Positions 8,353 to 18,571 of a DNA stretch of 64,000 nt are shown piece by piece (position 1 is the first letter of the stretch; every line of letters starts with the position of its first letter). Both the position numbers and the translations under genes were made by a program. Source of the stretch: JBGOTP01 sp963717075. Lineage in GTDB: Bacteria > Acidobacteriota > Vicinamibacteria > Vicinamibacterales > CAVVIG01. The notes beneath the pieces are model-generated. The model did no database searches, was not told where the DNA came from, and saw only the letters and a program-made list of their open reading frames with translations. Location: the NCBI GenBank assembly GCA_963717075.1, contig CAVQVI010000010.1:496001-560000 (forward strand), in the 5' to 3' direction.

Positions 8353-11300
8353 TCAGTGGCCGAGGCTGATGAGATTGGCCAGCAGCTGATACGCGCCGTC
8401 GACGCCCACGGAGAGCTCGCGCCATAGCCCGAGCCCGACATATACCCAGTGTCCCTGTCCGTAGGGCGTGTGGACGAGCGCACCGCGTTTCACCCCTCGA
8501 TTGTTGGGGAATGGATCCTCGAGTTCGACGAGATCGCGATATCGTGAATCGCGCTCTCCGAGGAAATAGATCCCGCGCTCCTGAACCCACCCCTTCCACG
8601 CGCCATCTGTGATCTTGTTCGGCACATTGAAAACCGGATCCAGGGGCGTCAGAATGGTCACCGGTGCATTTTCGTCGGTCACGCGGCTCCCCGTGACCAC
8701 GGCGGGGTATGGCCCATATTGCGCCGTGTTGAAGGCGTCGCGGTTGTACTGCACGATGAGCGTGCCGCCGGCGCGCACGAAGTCCAGCAGCCGGCTGTTG
8801 TTGGCGATCAGGTCCTCGCGCCGTTCGTACGCCCGCACACCGGTGACAATCGTGCCGAAGCGTGAGAGGTCGCCCCATGCCAGATCGTCTCGCCCGAGCA
8901 TTTCCACTCTCGCTCCGACTTGCTCGATCGCCTGAGGCACCGTGTCCCCCGCGCCCATGACGTAGCCGACGTTGAGGTTCGGCGGCGTCCGCACGTCGAT
9001 CACTTTCACCCGCACGTCGGCGTCGCGGTAGATGTGTGCCCTGCGAATGTGCGGGTACTCAACGATCTGAAAGCCCCGCCGGTTGGGAAGGCCAGCCGCG
9101 TTCACGCTTGCCTTGAGGTGGTACTCGCCGGCGGCCGCATTCGCCGCAGCATTGATGCGGAACCGTACCGTCTGCGCCTCGTCCTCCCTCGAGAACTTCA
9201 CCCCCTGCTCGGCTGGCGATGCCGTCCAACCGGATGGGAGCTCGAGCGTCACGACGCCGTCTGCTGGGCCTTTCGAATCGTTGACAACGGTGAGGCGGAC
9301 TTCCCGCCCGATCGGCGCGCTCGGCACGGGTGCTGCCGCCGGCGCGGCAGGTACGCTGCCTCGCCCCGCTGGAACCGCTCCACGTCCCGCAGGCGCGGGT
9401 GCCGCGGCACCGCGGCCGGCAGCGGGGGGCGCCGCGCCGCGACCCTGGCTGGCTCGACCCGCAGGCGGCGTGTTGCCGCGACCTTGCTGTCCGGCCGAGG
9501 CCGCCGTTGTCGTTGCCGGCGCGCCGCCGGACACTGTCGGTGCGACTGGTAGCGGCGAAGGCGAGAAGATCGCCACTTCCGGGGATACCCGCACTGAGAT
9601 CGGCGGCACGACGAGCACGTCGGACCGCTTCTCGCCGCTGAGTCCGCTGCCGTCGTAGCGGTACTGGATGGGCAGGCCGTGGATGACGTCTTCGCGACCA
9701 GCAAACCCAAACGTCACCTGCGCATAGAACGGTGTCGGCCTGTTCGGCAGACCAAACGGCGCGTCCACATCAAACGAATACCGCCCCTCGTCGCCCGCCC
9801 GGTGCCAATATGGTTCCGTTACTCTCGCCGTTGCAGGCACCGTGAATACCGGCGCGCAGCTCGCGATCTCATCCTTGTGCAGGACCGTCACTGGCGCTGA
9901 TGGTGGAACGGCTCCGCCGCGACCGCGGCCGGCGGCGGGTCCACCTCGACCACCACCCCCAGTCGCTTTCGGTCAGCGTGCACGTGTTCCCGCCATCAAA
10001 CCCCTCGAACCTGACCTGCTTGAGCGTCACATCCGCTGCGCCGCGATTGGCGACTACGAGCGAGACGCGCACCGGCTGCCCGGGGACCACGACGCCATCG
10101 TCCGCGAGCGCTTCGACGCGGACGCCGTCCGCAATCATGATGGCCTGCTGGAACTCCCGCTCCTTCTGTCGCAGACGGAAGTCGATCTCGAATCGACCGC
10201 CCTCATCGATCGCGATGCCGCGGAGACGCGAACGCAGCGTACGCACGGCTGCGAGGCCCTCCAACAACGGTTCGACCGTGTGCTGGTCGCTCCCGGTGTC
10301 GAACCGCTTCTGCGCGTTCTGCACGGCCGACGCGATGGCCGACAGGCCGGAAGTGAGGTCTCTCGGGGGACGGACCCCGGCGAGCTGCGCGAGGCCGACG
10401 ACGCTCGTATCAATGGCATCGAAGAGCGTATGCTCGTCGCGTTGCATCTGTCCCGGTATCGACGATTCGACGAGCTGATAGTCCGACGATGAAGGCCCCG
10501 GAAGGCTCAATAGCTGCGCCGTCCCTTGACACTTGTGCATGCTCCGAGCTTCGCTGCCGATCTCCGAGTATGTCTTGCCAAGCAGCGGATCATAGACGGC
10601 GAGATTGGTCGACACCGTACGCGCGGTCGTTGGCTGGCTGGCCGGACCCGCCCCGGAGCCGCCTCCCCTGCCCGTTGCGATGTAGAACTTCTTCGGCTGC
10701 CAGGCGCGCAGGCCGTCTTTCAACTGCTCCGGGTACTTGGTCGTATCGGCTGCCTCCTTGAACGCCTCGCGCGAGAGGATCGAGGCCGCTTGATGGTGCA
10801 GCCCGCCGCCGATGCTTTCCGGGTTCTGCGCAACGATGACATCGGGCCTGACCATCCGGATCAGACGAACATAATCGCCGATGATCTCGTCACGCCCCCA
10901 CTTCTGCATCGTCTCTTCAATGCTGAACGAGTAGCCAAAATCGACAGCGCGCGTGAAGTACTGCTCGGCGCCGTCGAAACGATGGAGCGCCGCAAGTTCT
11001 TCCGTCCGCAGGACGCCCAGTGCCTCGAAGATCTCCGGGCCAATTTCGTTTTGTCCACCATTGCCGCGCGTCGCCGTCGCCAGCACCGTCCGAAACCCCT
11101 GCCCGCGATTGAGCATCACGAGCAGCCCGTTGTTCTCATCGTCGGGGTGGGCTGTCGCCTGCATGAAGATGCCAGCATTGGCCAGATGGCGCAGCGCGAG
11201 CCCCAACGCGACGTGACCCTGCTGATCGTCAAGCGGCGAGACCCGCATCTGGGCACGCAACGTGCCCGCAGGCCCGAGCTTGATGTCGCGGTGGGCCCGT

Positions 11301-11427
11301 CATGCGTGGGCCCGAGCGTCAGCTGGGGTGCAAGTCCCTTGTTCGTAGGCCCGAGCTTCAGCTCGGGCGCCATGCTCACGAGAGCGATCAGCGTGGCAAC
11401 CGCGACGAAAAAGCGGAGACGTGCCAT
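8353..11427 (-). CDS. Large secreted PIG-L family deacetylase with NEW3-like domain (two frameshifts)
   Basis: Read through two frame changes this is one gene of about 1,020 codons. It starts at ATG 11427 with a signal peptide (MARLRFFVAVATLIALVSM). A linker made by dispersed palindromes (PELKLGPT) follows. The PIG-L deacetylase domain has the metal-binding ATAHPDDE motif and a YTRAVDFGYSFS region typical of the family. After a beta-rich middle comes a Gly/Ala/Pro/Arg-rich linker (about 9340-9500) and a C-terminal region (KVIDVRTPPNLNVGYVMGAGD, then QYNRDAFNTAQYGPYPAVV) that looks like a glutamine-amidotransferase-like fold. Frame breaks lie near 11245 and in a run of five G (minus strand) near 9955. 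PIG-L enzymes remove acetyl groups from N-acetylglucosamine-type substrates; the substrate here is unknown, and export to the periplasm or outside is likely. Confidence 0.8.
11349..11368. repeat. Dispersed palindrome GCCCGAGCTTCAGCTCGGGC inside the PIG-L gene
   Basis: A perfect 8-bp stem with a TTCA loop sits just after the signal-peptide codons of the PIG-L gene and is read as PELKLGPT. A decayed second copy lies at about 11309-11329 and is read as PQLTLGPT. Confidence 0.85.
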
Positions 11428-11570
11428 ATCAGAATCGGCCCATTATTGATCTTCGCGATTGATCTTCGCGGACTGAAGTTGGCGCGCACGATGTATCCCG
11501 GTTCTCTCCAGCTCAGCGCTTAGCGCGAAGGGCCGGCCACCTGCCCTGGATAGCGGCCACCCCTTATTTG

Positions 11571-12722
11571 CTATCTACTCGTTCGCGGTGCTGCGCTGAG
11601 TGCGTCCTCGTAGCACTTCTCGTAAAGGGGCACGATCTTGTCATCACAAAAGCGTGCCTTTGCCGACGCGCGCGCCGCCTCGGCCGCACGCTTGTGGAGC
11701 GCGGCATCGGTCAGCAACCGGATGGTGGATTGGGCCATGCCCTCGAGGTCGTCCGGAGGATGGAGGAATCCAGAGATGCCCTCCTCAATCACTTCAGGGA
11801 GGCCGCCGACATTCGACGCGACGATAGGCACTTCGCAGGCCATGGCCTCGAGCGCGGCCAAACCAAAACTCTCCTGGGCGGACGGGAGCAGGAAGACATC
11901 GGCCATGGACAGCAGCGGGACCACCTGATCCTGCTCTCCCAGGAAATCCACGGCGTCAGAGAGGCCGAGTGCCCGCGCAAGCCGGGACGCCTCCACCAAG
12001 TCGGGACCGTCGCCCACCATCAGCAGCCTGGCCGGTACGCGGGCGCGGACGCGGGCGAACACCTCGATCACGGCGGGGATGCGCTTGACGGGACGGAAAT
12101 TCGAGACGTGCACGACAAGCTTCTCCCCGAGCGGCGCGAGGCGCGTGCGCAGGTTCGAGACCTCCCGTCGGCGATACGTTGCGCAGTCGAGGAAATTCGG
12201 AATCACCCGAATCGCTCGCGTCACACCGAGCTCGCGGAATGTGTCGGCCTTGAGGCTCTCCGACACGGCCGTGACCTCGTCCGACTGCTCGATGGAGAAG
12301 GCGACGATCTCCGAATACGACCGATCGCTGCCGAGCAGCGTGATGTCGGTCCCGTGAAGAGTCGTGATCACCCGGGGTACGCATCTGCCTGTCGCGGAGG
12401 CCAGAATCCGCTGCGCCAGGTATGCCGCTGTGGCGTGAGGAATGGCGTAATGTGCGTGAACGACATCGAGCCGTTCATCGCGTGCGACTTGGACGATCTT
12501 GTTCGCGAGCGACAGTAGATACTGCGGCTCCCGAAACAGCGGATAGCTCGGAGTCTCGACCCGGTGGAACGATAGGCCCGGCTGATAGTCGCCCAGGCGC
12601 GCAGGCATGTCGCTACTCAACACGTGGACGCAGTGTCCGCGCGAGACGAGCTTCTTCCCCAGCTCCGTCGCAATGATGCCACTGCCCCCGACTGAGGCAT
12701 AACAGACGATGCCGATGTTCAT
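11571..12722 (-). CDS. bshA: N-acetyl-alpha-D-glucosaminyl L-malate synthase BshA
   Basis: This is a 383-residue GT4-family glycosyltransferase that joins UDP-GlcNAc to L-malate, the first step of bacillithiol synthesis. The N-terminal MNIGIVCYASVGGSGIIATELGKKL is the BshA signature. HAHYAIPHATAAYLA and TTLHGTDITLLG line the acceptor site, and NFRPVKR plus ESFGLAALEAMACEVPIVAS form the nucleotide-sugar site with the E-x7-E pair. It is the last gene of a minus-strand unit oxidoreductase-bshB1-bshA, 105 bp behind bshB1. bshC, needed for the last step, is not in the window. A 143-bp gap to the PIG-L gene contains a tandem ATTGATCTTCGCG pair (about 11446-11471). Confidence 0.92.
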   Translation of the reverse strand: MNIGIVCYASVGGSGIIATELGKKLVSRGHCVHVLSSDMPARLGDYQPGLSFHRVETPSYPLFREPQYLLSLANKIVQVARDERLDVVHAHYAIPHATAAYLAQRILASATGRCVPRVITTLHGTDITLLGSDRSYSEIVAFSIEQSDEVTAVSESLKADTFRELGVTRAIRVIPNFLDCATYRRREVSNLRTRLAPLGEKLVVHVSNFRPVKRIPAVIEVFARVRARVPARLLMVGDGPDLVEASRLARALGLSDAVDFLGEQDQVVPLLSMADVFLLPSAQESFGLAALEAMACEVPIVASNVGGLPEVIEEGISGFLHPPDDLEGMAQSTIRLLTDAALHKRAAEAARASAKARFCDDKIVPLYEKCYEDALSAAPRTSR

Positions 12723-12827
12723 CGAATCAGCCTAGTCTCCGTCCCAGGGCCACCGCGGAACTCACAGAGCACAAAATGCTTTGGGTTCGCTGCGATCTCC
12801 GCGTGTTCTGGGGATCGTGGGCAGCTT

Positions 12828-13520
12828 TCACTTCAAGAGACTCGTCCGCGCCACAGGCTCACGGACGACGACACCCTCTGCCCATCGGACGCCGGCGAGC
12901 GCGCCAAACTGCGCGTCGCGGCTCTCGATACGTTGCCGGAAGAGCGGCGAGTTCAATCGCGTCTCTGACGTCCACTTGCCAGCCTGAAACTGGCTGGCAT
13001 GGCAGTCGAGCGCTTCGCGCTTCCGCTCATAATAGTCAGACACATCAACGACAAACGACGGGGTGCCGCTGTCGTTGAGAAAGTAATAGCAAATCCAGTC
13101 CGCCTTCCAGGGATCGCCCGGCACCGGGTACCGCCGCAGGCCCGCGTTGAATATCGCCTCGGTGAGCAGTTCGCTTGCCGCGATGTGATCCGGATGGCGG
13201 TCCGACCAGTACGGCGCCGCAATGGTGCGCGGGCGATGACGACGGATGAACGCGACCGCGTGATCGAGATGCGCGGGATCCTTGCCGATCCGACGATCGG
13301 GCAGGCGGAGATTCTCTCGCCACGTCGCGCCGAGGACCCGGCATGCGGCCGCAGCTTCGACCAACCGTTCCTCGACCGTTCCATTGGTGCCCATTTCGCC
13401 GGCGGTCATGTCGCACAGCCCGACGCTGCGACCCTCTGCGGCGTGGCGCGCGATCGTCCCACCGAGTCCAATCTCGAGATCGTCCGGATGCGGACCGAAC
13501 ACAAGCAGATCAACGGACAT
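12828..13520 (-). CDS. bshB1: Bacillithiol biosynthesis deacetylase BshB1
   Basis: The protein belongs to the PIG-L fold and removes the acetyl group from GlcNAc-malate, step two of bacillithiol synthesis. The start is taken as the ATG at 13520, giving 230 residues and the canonical N-terminus MSVDLLVFGPHPDDLEIGLGG with the zinc ligands H11, D13 and D14. DRHPDHIAASEL supplies the next histidines. An upstream in-frame codon at 13559 would add 13 unlikely residues. Its start overlaps the end of the upstream oxidoreductase by 11 bp, which points to translational coupling, and bshA follows. Confidence 0.9.
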   Translation of the reverse strand: MSVDLLVFGPHPDDLEIGLGGTIARHAAEGRSVGLCDMTAGEMGTNGTVEERLVEAAAACRVLGATWRENLRLPDRRIGKDPAHLDHAVAFIRRHRPRTIAAPYWSDRHPDHIAASELLTEAIFNAGLRRYPVPGDPWKADWICYYFLNDSGTPSFVVDVSDYYERKREALDCHASQFQAGKWTSETRLNSPLFRQRIESRDAQFGALAGVRWAEGVVVREPVARTSLLK

Positions 13521-14769
13521 GACCGTACCGATTGAACCCGAAGACCTCGTCCGCGGCATCGCTCTCGCCCAGAAAATCGCGCAGCAACAGGCGGGCCGCT
13601 AGATAGGCACTCGTCACACCCGGGCTCGAATCGCCAAACGCAAACAGGTGGTGGGGGTAGTTTCTGTGAGCGCCAATGTACGGGAGACCGTCCGTAGTTC
13701 GCGCGTACGGGCGGTCCCAGCCGTGGGAGGGAAGGATGCCCGAGATGTCGGGATACATCGTCGACAGCTCGTACATCAGCTGCCCGGTGCGCTGGACGAG
13801 CGTCTTGTCCCTCAGGCGAGCCGCTGGTGTGTCGCCGTCGGCCCCAGACACGAGCAACCGATCATCGTCCACCCAGCGCACCATGTGGGGAGGCGTGGCA
13901 AGGTCCCGGACCACCGTCGAATGGTCGCCGAGCGACTTACGGATCTTCGCGGGAATGGGAGCAGTCAGTGCGAGAAACGCACTGCGAAACCAGAAGTGCC
14001 GCCTGAGAGCCTTGAACAATGCCGTGGGCCGGCCAGTAGCCACAATGACGCGGCTGGCGCGAATCACCCCTCCCGCCGTGAACACGTCAACCGACCTGCG
14101 TCCAAACGCGATGCGCCGTACGGGCGTGCGCTCGAACAGGACGGCCTTGCGCTTGACGGCTTCGGCAGCCAATCCAATCGCCGCACGATACGGATCGAAG
14201 GTGAATCCCTCCCGGCTCCGCATGCCACCCATCGCGGCCATTGACACTTCCGTCGCAACGGCGCGGGTGTTCACGAATGACGAGTCGAGGCCGGCGTCGC
14301 GCCGCGCCTTCTGCTCGCGCCTCAGGGTGGTCGTTTGCTGCGGCGTCGACGCCAGGAGCAAACTGCTCGCCGGCTCGAGATCGCACTTCACGTCCAACCT
14401 GCGCAACAGCGATCCGAAGTCGAGCGCCGCACGGCGCCACCCCTTCCAGACGTGGCGCGCTGCGCGTCGGCCAAGCGCCTTCTCGATCTCGAGAAACCCG
14501 AGACCTGGATCTCCGGCAATCCACCCCCCGGAAGATCCGCCGCTGGCTCGTCCGATCTGGTCTGCCTCGATCAGGGCGACGCTGACGCCTGCGGCCGCGA
14601 ACACATACGCAGTCGTGCAACCCGTGAGTCCGCCCCCCACAATGGCGACGTCGGCGAGGTTGTTCTTGAGTGGCCCGCGGTGCCGGGGATACGAGGGCGT
14701 GCGTGAGCTTGGGTATTCGGCCACCCATGGCGAGCGGCCGTACTTCGTCGACTTAGCGGGTGTCGGCAT
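13510..14769 (-). CDS. FAD-dependent amine/glycine oxidase-like (DAO) protein
   Basis: This 419-residue protein has a Rossmann FAD-binding motif, DVAIVGGGLTGCTTAYVFAAAGVSVALIE, at about residues 40-68. The family's GGSSGGW segment follows, and the C-terminal DGLPYIGAH and HLFAFGDSSPGVTSAYLAARLL motifs contact the flavin. Relatives oxidise secondary or primary amines (glycine, sarcosine and similar) with release of H2O2 or transfer of electrons. It overlaps bshB1 by 11 bp and is thus the first gene of the bacillithiol unit, although no role in that pathway is established. The N-terminal 38 residues (Ser/Pro/Tyr/Arg-rich) are an extension often seen in this subgroup. Confidence 0.85.
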   Translation of the reverse strand: MPTPAKSTKYGRSPWVAEYPSSRTPSYPRHRGPLKNNLADVAIVGGGLTGCTTAYVFAAAGVSVALIEADQIGRASGGSSGGWIAGDPGLGFLEIEKALGRRAARHVWKGWRRAALDFGSLLRRLDVKCDLEPASSLLLASTPQQTTTLRREQKARRDAGLDSSFVNTRAVATEVSMAAMGGMRSREGFTFDPYRAAIGLAAEAVKRKAVLFERTPVRRIAFGRRSVDVFTAGGVIRASRVIVATGRPTALFKALRRHFWFRSAFLALTAPIPAKIRKSLGDHSTVVRDLATPPHMVRWVDDDRLLVSGADGDTPAARLRDKTLVQRTGQLMYELSTMYPDISGILPSHGWDRPYARTTDGLPYIGAHRNYPHHLFAFGDSSPGVTSAYLAARLLLRDFLGESDAADEVFGFNRYGHVR

Positions 14770-14863
14770 TGGCGGGCATTCTACCTGTCATCATCCTGCC
14801 TTCAAATTCTACGTGCTAACATCCCGCTCGTTCATCCATCCGTCCGTAACGTAGGCCCGGTGT

Positions 14864-14906
14864 AGACCCGAGCGGGTCTGACGTAGGCCCGAGCTTTAGC
14901 TCGGGC
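14864..14906. repeat. Cluster of hairpin repeats between the oxidoreductase and panE
   Basis: The 181-bp gap between divergent genes holds a perfect hairpin AGACCCG-ag-CGGGTCT (14864-14879). Next to it is a full dispersed palindrome, GCCCGAGCTTTAGCTCGGGC (14887-14906), and a half copy follows at about 14924-14935. No promoter for panE could be separated from these repeats. Confidence 0.8.
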
Positions 14907-14950
14907 GTCAAACGGCGTACAGCTTCGGCTCGGGCGTCCCATCGAACCGT

Positions 14951-15866
14951 ATGCGGATTGCGATTCTCGGTAGCGGCGGGGTTGGCGGCTATTTCGGCGG
15001 ACGGCTGGCGGCGGCCGGCGCGGACGTCGTATTCATCGCCCGCGGCGCACATCTGGCAGCGCTTCGCGAGGGAGGGCTCCGCATCGAAAGCCCGCTTGGC
15101 AACCTGCATCTACCACGCGTCCACGCCACTGACGATCCGGCGACAGTCGGACCCGTCGATCTCGTCTTCTTCACCGTCAAACTCTACGACACCCAGTCCG
15201 CGGTCGGTCTGCTGCCGGCGCTTGTGGGAGAACACACCCTTGTCGTGCCGTTTCAGAATGGCGTTGACAGTGTGAACGTGCTCACGCGAGCGGTCGGAGG
15301 CCCGCATGTAGCCGGTGGCACAACTTACGTCTCCTGCCGTGATTTCCGAGCCGGGGGTCATCCGCCACACCGCCATGAACCGGCTCATGTTCGGCCCCCT
15401 CACCCCAGCGAGGTTGCCACTGCTCGAGCAGCTGCTCCACTTGGCGCGATCGGCAGGCATCGACGCTGTCCTCAGCGACACGATCATGGTGGACATCTGG
15501 GCGAAATTCGCGCGGCTGACCGCATTCAGCGGCATGACGGCAGTCACGCGCTGCCCAATCGGACCAGTAATGACAGACCCCGATCTACGCGCGATGCTCG
15601 ACACGGCGCTTCACGAGTCCATGGCCATCGCCCGCGCCCGGCAGGTTCCCCTCGCGGCGACACTCTTCGAGGAGATCATCGCGGCGATGGGAGAGATGCC
15701 GCCGGGCACCAAGTCGTCCATGCTCGAGGATCTCGAACGCGGCCGCCCGCTCGAACTGCCCTGGCTGAGCGGCGCCGTTGTGCGGATTGGCGAAGAGGTT
15801 GGCGTCGACACCCCAACTCACCGGCTCATCGTCACCCTGCTGAGACCGCACGTGCACGGAGTCTGA
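14951..15866 (+). CDS. panE: Ketopantoate reductase (2-dehydropantoate 2-reductase), one frameshift
   Basis: The N-terminal half is an NADPH-binding Rossmann domain, MRIAILGSGGVGGYFGGRLA, with VFFTVKLYDTQSA and VVPFQNGVDS as in PanE/ApbA proteins. The helical C-terminal half (RLMFGPLTPARLP, IMVDIWAKFARLTAFSGMTA, then GTKSSMLEDLERGRPLELPWLSG) carries the substrate-binding Lys, Asn and Ser positions of the family. The two halves are joined by a +1 shift near 15333 in TCTCCTGCC: GTTYVS in one frame continues as AVISEPGVIRHT in the next. The intact product would have about 304 residues and supply pantoate for coenzyme A. It stands alone, convergent with the MFS gene only 5 bp away. Confidence 0.88.
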
Positions 15867-15871
15867 GACGT

Positions 15872-17131
15872 TCAGGGCGCTTCGTCGGGCACCGCCAGCG
15901 CCAGCATGCCGCCCACAATCACGACGGTCCCGATCAGCATCAACCCCATCGCGAAACTGTTCGTTCTGTCCTTGAGGTATCCGAGCAGGTAGGGACCGAC
16001 AAAACCCCCGATGTTCCCGGCCGAGTTGATGAGCGCAATGCCGGCGGCCGCACCGGCGCCACCGACAAAAGACGTCGCCAGCGTCCAGAATGGCCCGAAC
16101 ATCGACGCCAGGCCGAGCATCCCGATCGACAGTGTCACCATGGACGGCACGATGCCGTCCACAACGGCTGTCGCAATGAACCCCGCCCCGCTCGTCAACG
16201 CCGCGAGCGCCACATGCCAGCGTCGCTCTCCAGTCCGATCCGAATGTCGGCCAGCGATGACCATGGCGACGGCGCCCGCAAGGTACGGGATCGCGCTCAA
16301 CAAGCCGACCTCGAAGTCGCTGCCGCGATAGGACGCCTGGATAATCTGGGGCAGAAAGAATCCGAAAGCGTAGAGCGCGACGGGAATGGTGAAGTAGACC
16401 ACCGAGAGGAGCCAGAGGCGGCGGTTGAGGAGAGCCGCGCGAACCGAATCCGTGCGGCCCATCTGAGCCTCCTCCGCGTGCAGACGTTCAACGAGCGCCG
16501 CGCGTTCTGTGGCGGCCAGCCACGCGGCCTCCTCGGGCCGCTCGGTGAGCACTCGCAACACGACGAAGCCCAGCACCACGGCGGGCGCCCCCTCGAGCAG
16601 AAACAGCCACTGCCACCCGGCGAGTCCGGCCGCGCCGTCGAGCGACAGCAATGCCCCTGAGAGGGGACCGCCAATGATGCCGGCGGAGAGGGTCGCCGTC
16701 ATGAACGCCGCAATCGTCCGGGCGCGCTCGCGCGCGGGTACCCAGCGGGTGAGATAGAAGATGATGCCCGGGAAGAATCCCGCCTCGGCCACACCGAGCA
16801 GGAATCGGAGCACGCTGAACATCCCAGCGCTCCGAACGAACATCGTCGCGGCTGATACGAGGCCCCACGTGATCATGATTCGTGCAATCCAGAGGCGCGC
16901 GCCGACCCGCGCAAGAATGACGTTGCTCGGGATCTCGAACACGACGTAGCCGAGAAAGAAGATTCCGGACGCGAAACCGTACGTGGCCGCCGAAAAGCCG
17001 AGCGCCGCATTCATCTGCAGCGACGCAAACCCCACATTGATGCGGTCGAGATACGCGAAAATGTAGAGGAGGAAGAGGAAGGGAATGAGCCGGCGGCGCA
17101 CGGTGGAGACCGCCGAGGTGAGTTCGTTCAC
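15872..17131 (-). CDS. MFS transporter, anion:cation symporter (ACS) type
   Basis: The protein has twelve predicted membrane segments and starts with RRLIPFLFLLYIFAYLDRINVGFA, the hallmark of the ACS family, which takes up organic anions such as phthalates, tartrate or hexuronates. A cytoplasmic loop near the middle (RPEEAAWLAATERAALVERL) matches the family. GTG 17131 is chosen because TACAAT stands 6 nt upstream, the leaderless geometry used elsewhere here. A longer frame from TTG 17170 would start upstream of that box. The substrate cannot be told. Confidence 0.85.
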   Translation of the reverse strand: MNELTSAVSTVRRRLIPFLFLLYIFAYLDRINVGFASLQMNAALGFSAATYGFASGIFFLGYVVFEIPSNVILARVGARLWIARIMITWGLVSAATMFVRSAGMFSVLRFLLGVAEAGFFPGIIFYLTRWVPARERARTIAAFMTATLSAGIIGGPLSGALLSLDGAAGLAGWQWLFLLEGAPAVVLGFVVLRVLTERPEEAAWLAATERAALVERLHAEEAQMGRTDSVRAALLNRRLWLLSVVYFTIPVALYAFGFFLPQIIQASYRGSDFEVGLLSAIPYLAGAVAMVIAGRHSDRTGERRWHVALAALTSGAGFIATAVVDGIVPSMVTLSIGMLGLASMFGPFWTLATSFVGGAGAAAGIALINSAGNIGGFVGPYLLGYLKDRTNSFAMGLMLIGTVVIVGGMLALAVPDEAP

Positions 17132-17137
17132 GGCGGC

Positions 17138-17143
17138 ATTGTA
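17138..17143 (-). promoter_or_regulatory. -10 box TACAAT, leaderless start of the ACS transporter
   Basis: TACAAT on the minus strand ends 6 nt before GTG 17131. The rest of the 207-bp gap up to the sugar dehydrogenase stop shows no other recognisable element. Confidence 0.45.
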
Positions 17144-17338
17144 GTAAGTTACGCCGCGTTGCGCGACCAACCCGCGCGCGGGGACGCGTCCTCACCTTCG
17201 CGTTCCTTCTCGCGGTCATCACCGTGATTCCGAAAGAGAGCCCACCACATGGGCTGGCCATCGCGCCGCCCTGGAATCCGCGCGTCGTGAGGGAAAGCCT
17301 GAGCCGGTTGAGAACGGCCGCTACGCGAAGTGCCAGAC

Positions 17339-18571
17339 CTAATATTTGCGATCGTCTGCTGTGGGCTCAATTCTCAGCAACGCCCCGGGGTCTTCATCCG
17401 TCAGGAGGTACAGCAAACCGTCCGGGCCTTGCCGGATGTCGCGAACCCGCTGGTGAAGCTCGCCGAGCATCGACTCACGGCGAATCTCGTCCCCATTCCG
17501 GTTGAAGACGATCCGCTCGATATGGCCGGTGCCGACAATTTCGCCGGTTTTCATCGAGCCAACGAACACATTCCCCCGCCAGGAAGGAAACCGATCGCCC
17601 GTATAGAAGGTCATCCCGGAGGGTGCAATCGAGGGGACCCAGAACACAATAGGTGCCTCGAAGCCTTCCTGCGAGAACACCCCTTGCCGTGGCCCGCTGT
17701 AGTCACGGCCAAAGCTGACGAGCGGCCAGCCGTAATTGCGTCCGGGCAGGATCACGTTGATCTCGTCGCCGCCATTCGGCCCGTTCTCATTCGCCCATAC
17801 AGCGCCGGTGTCCGGGTGGATCGCGAGGCCAAGCTGATTACGATGGCCGAGCGAATAGATCTCTGGCTTGTATTCGGGCCGGCCGACGAACGGATTGTCG
17901 CGCGGCGCGGTGCCGTCGTCATTCAGTCGCAGAACCTTGCCTCGATGCGTGTTGGGATCCTGCGCGTCGACCGCCTTGACCGGAGGCAGCGTGGCGCCTG
18001 TCGTCATGAACAGCTTCCCGTCGGGGGCGAACACGATTCTCGACCCCTGCCCGCCGCTACCATTCCAGTACGGTTGGGCAATGAATACGTCGCGTACGTC
18101 AGTGAGCGCATTGCCCTCGAGGCGCCCCCTCCCCAGCGTCGTCGCGCCCAACCCGTTGTCACCTGGTTTGCTGTACGTGAAGTACACCAGCCTGTTCTCG
18201 GCAAACTTGGGATGCAGCGCAACATCCATCAGTCCGCCGAGCCGTAGCGCACGGACTTCGGGTAAGCCTGCGATGGGGGTTGGATCGAGCACGCCGTTGC
18301 GAATGATGCGGAGGCGACCCGGACGCTCGGTCACGAGGATGCCGCCGTCGGGAAGAAATGCGAGGCTCCACGGATGCGAGAGGCCTTTGGCTACGATGGC
18401 AACACGGATCTTGTGTAGCTCGGCGGTATCGAATACCCAAGGTCCCTCGCCCAACACCGCTCGAGGAAGCCCAATGGGGCCGGGGGGTGGTGTCGCCGGT
18501 TGCTGAGCGAAAACAGGCCAACCCAGACTCGCGAGCACGAGCAATGCACAGACGCGGCGCACATGAGTCAT
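17339..18571 (-). CDS. PQQ-dependent sugar dehydrogenase (glucose/sorbosone type), secreted
   Basis: From ATG 18571 the protein has a signal peptide (MTHVRRVCALLVLASLGWPVFAQ) and about 385 further residues forming a six-bladed propeller. Family motifs are LSHPWSLAFLPDGGILVTERPGRLRI, VALHPKFAENRLVYFTYSK, YSLGHRNQLGLAIHPDTGAVWANENGPNGGDEIN and GRNYGWPLVSFGRDYSG. These residues bind PQQ and Ca in soluble glucose dehydrogenase. The enzyme probably oxidises sugars in the periplasm. GGGAGC lies a few bases before the start, supporting ATG 18571 over an upstream in-frame start at 18646. It is divergent from the next gene. Confidence 0.9.
   Translation of the reverse strand: MTHVRRVCALLVLASLGWPVFAQQPATPPPGPIGLPRAVLGEGPWVFDTAELHKIRVAIVAKGLSHPWSLAFLPDGGILVTERPGRLRIIRNGVLDPTPIAGLPEVRALRLGGLMDVALHPKFAENRLVYFTYSKPGDNGLGATTLGRGRLEGNALTDVRDVFIAQPYWNGSGGQGSRIVFAPDGKLFMTTGATLPPVKAVDAQDPNTHRGKVLRLNDDGTAPRDNPFVGRPEYKPEIYSLGHRNQLGLAIHPDTGAVWANENGPNGGDEINVILPGRNYGWPLVSFGRDYSGPRQGVFSQEGFEAPIVFWVPSIAPSGMTFYTGDRFPSWRGNVFVGSMKTGEIVGTGHIERIVFNRNGDEIRRESMLGELHQRVRDIRQGPDGLLYLLTDEDPGALLRIEPTADDRKY

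Noticed and set aside
14951..16660. A 569-codon plus-strand frame through panE and the MFS gene
   Set aside because: After about residue 134 it loses panE similarity and runs antisense to the MFS gene with Arg/His-rich, non-coding composition.
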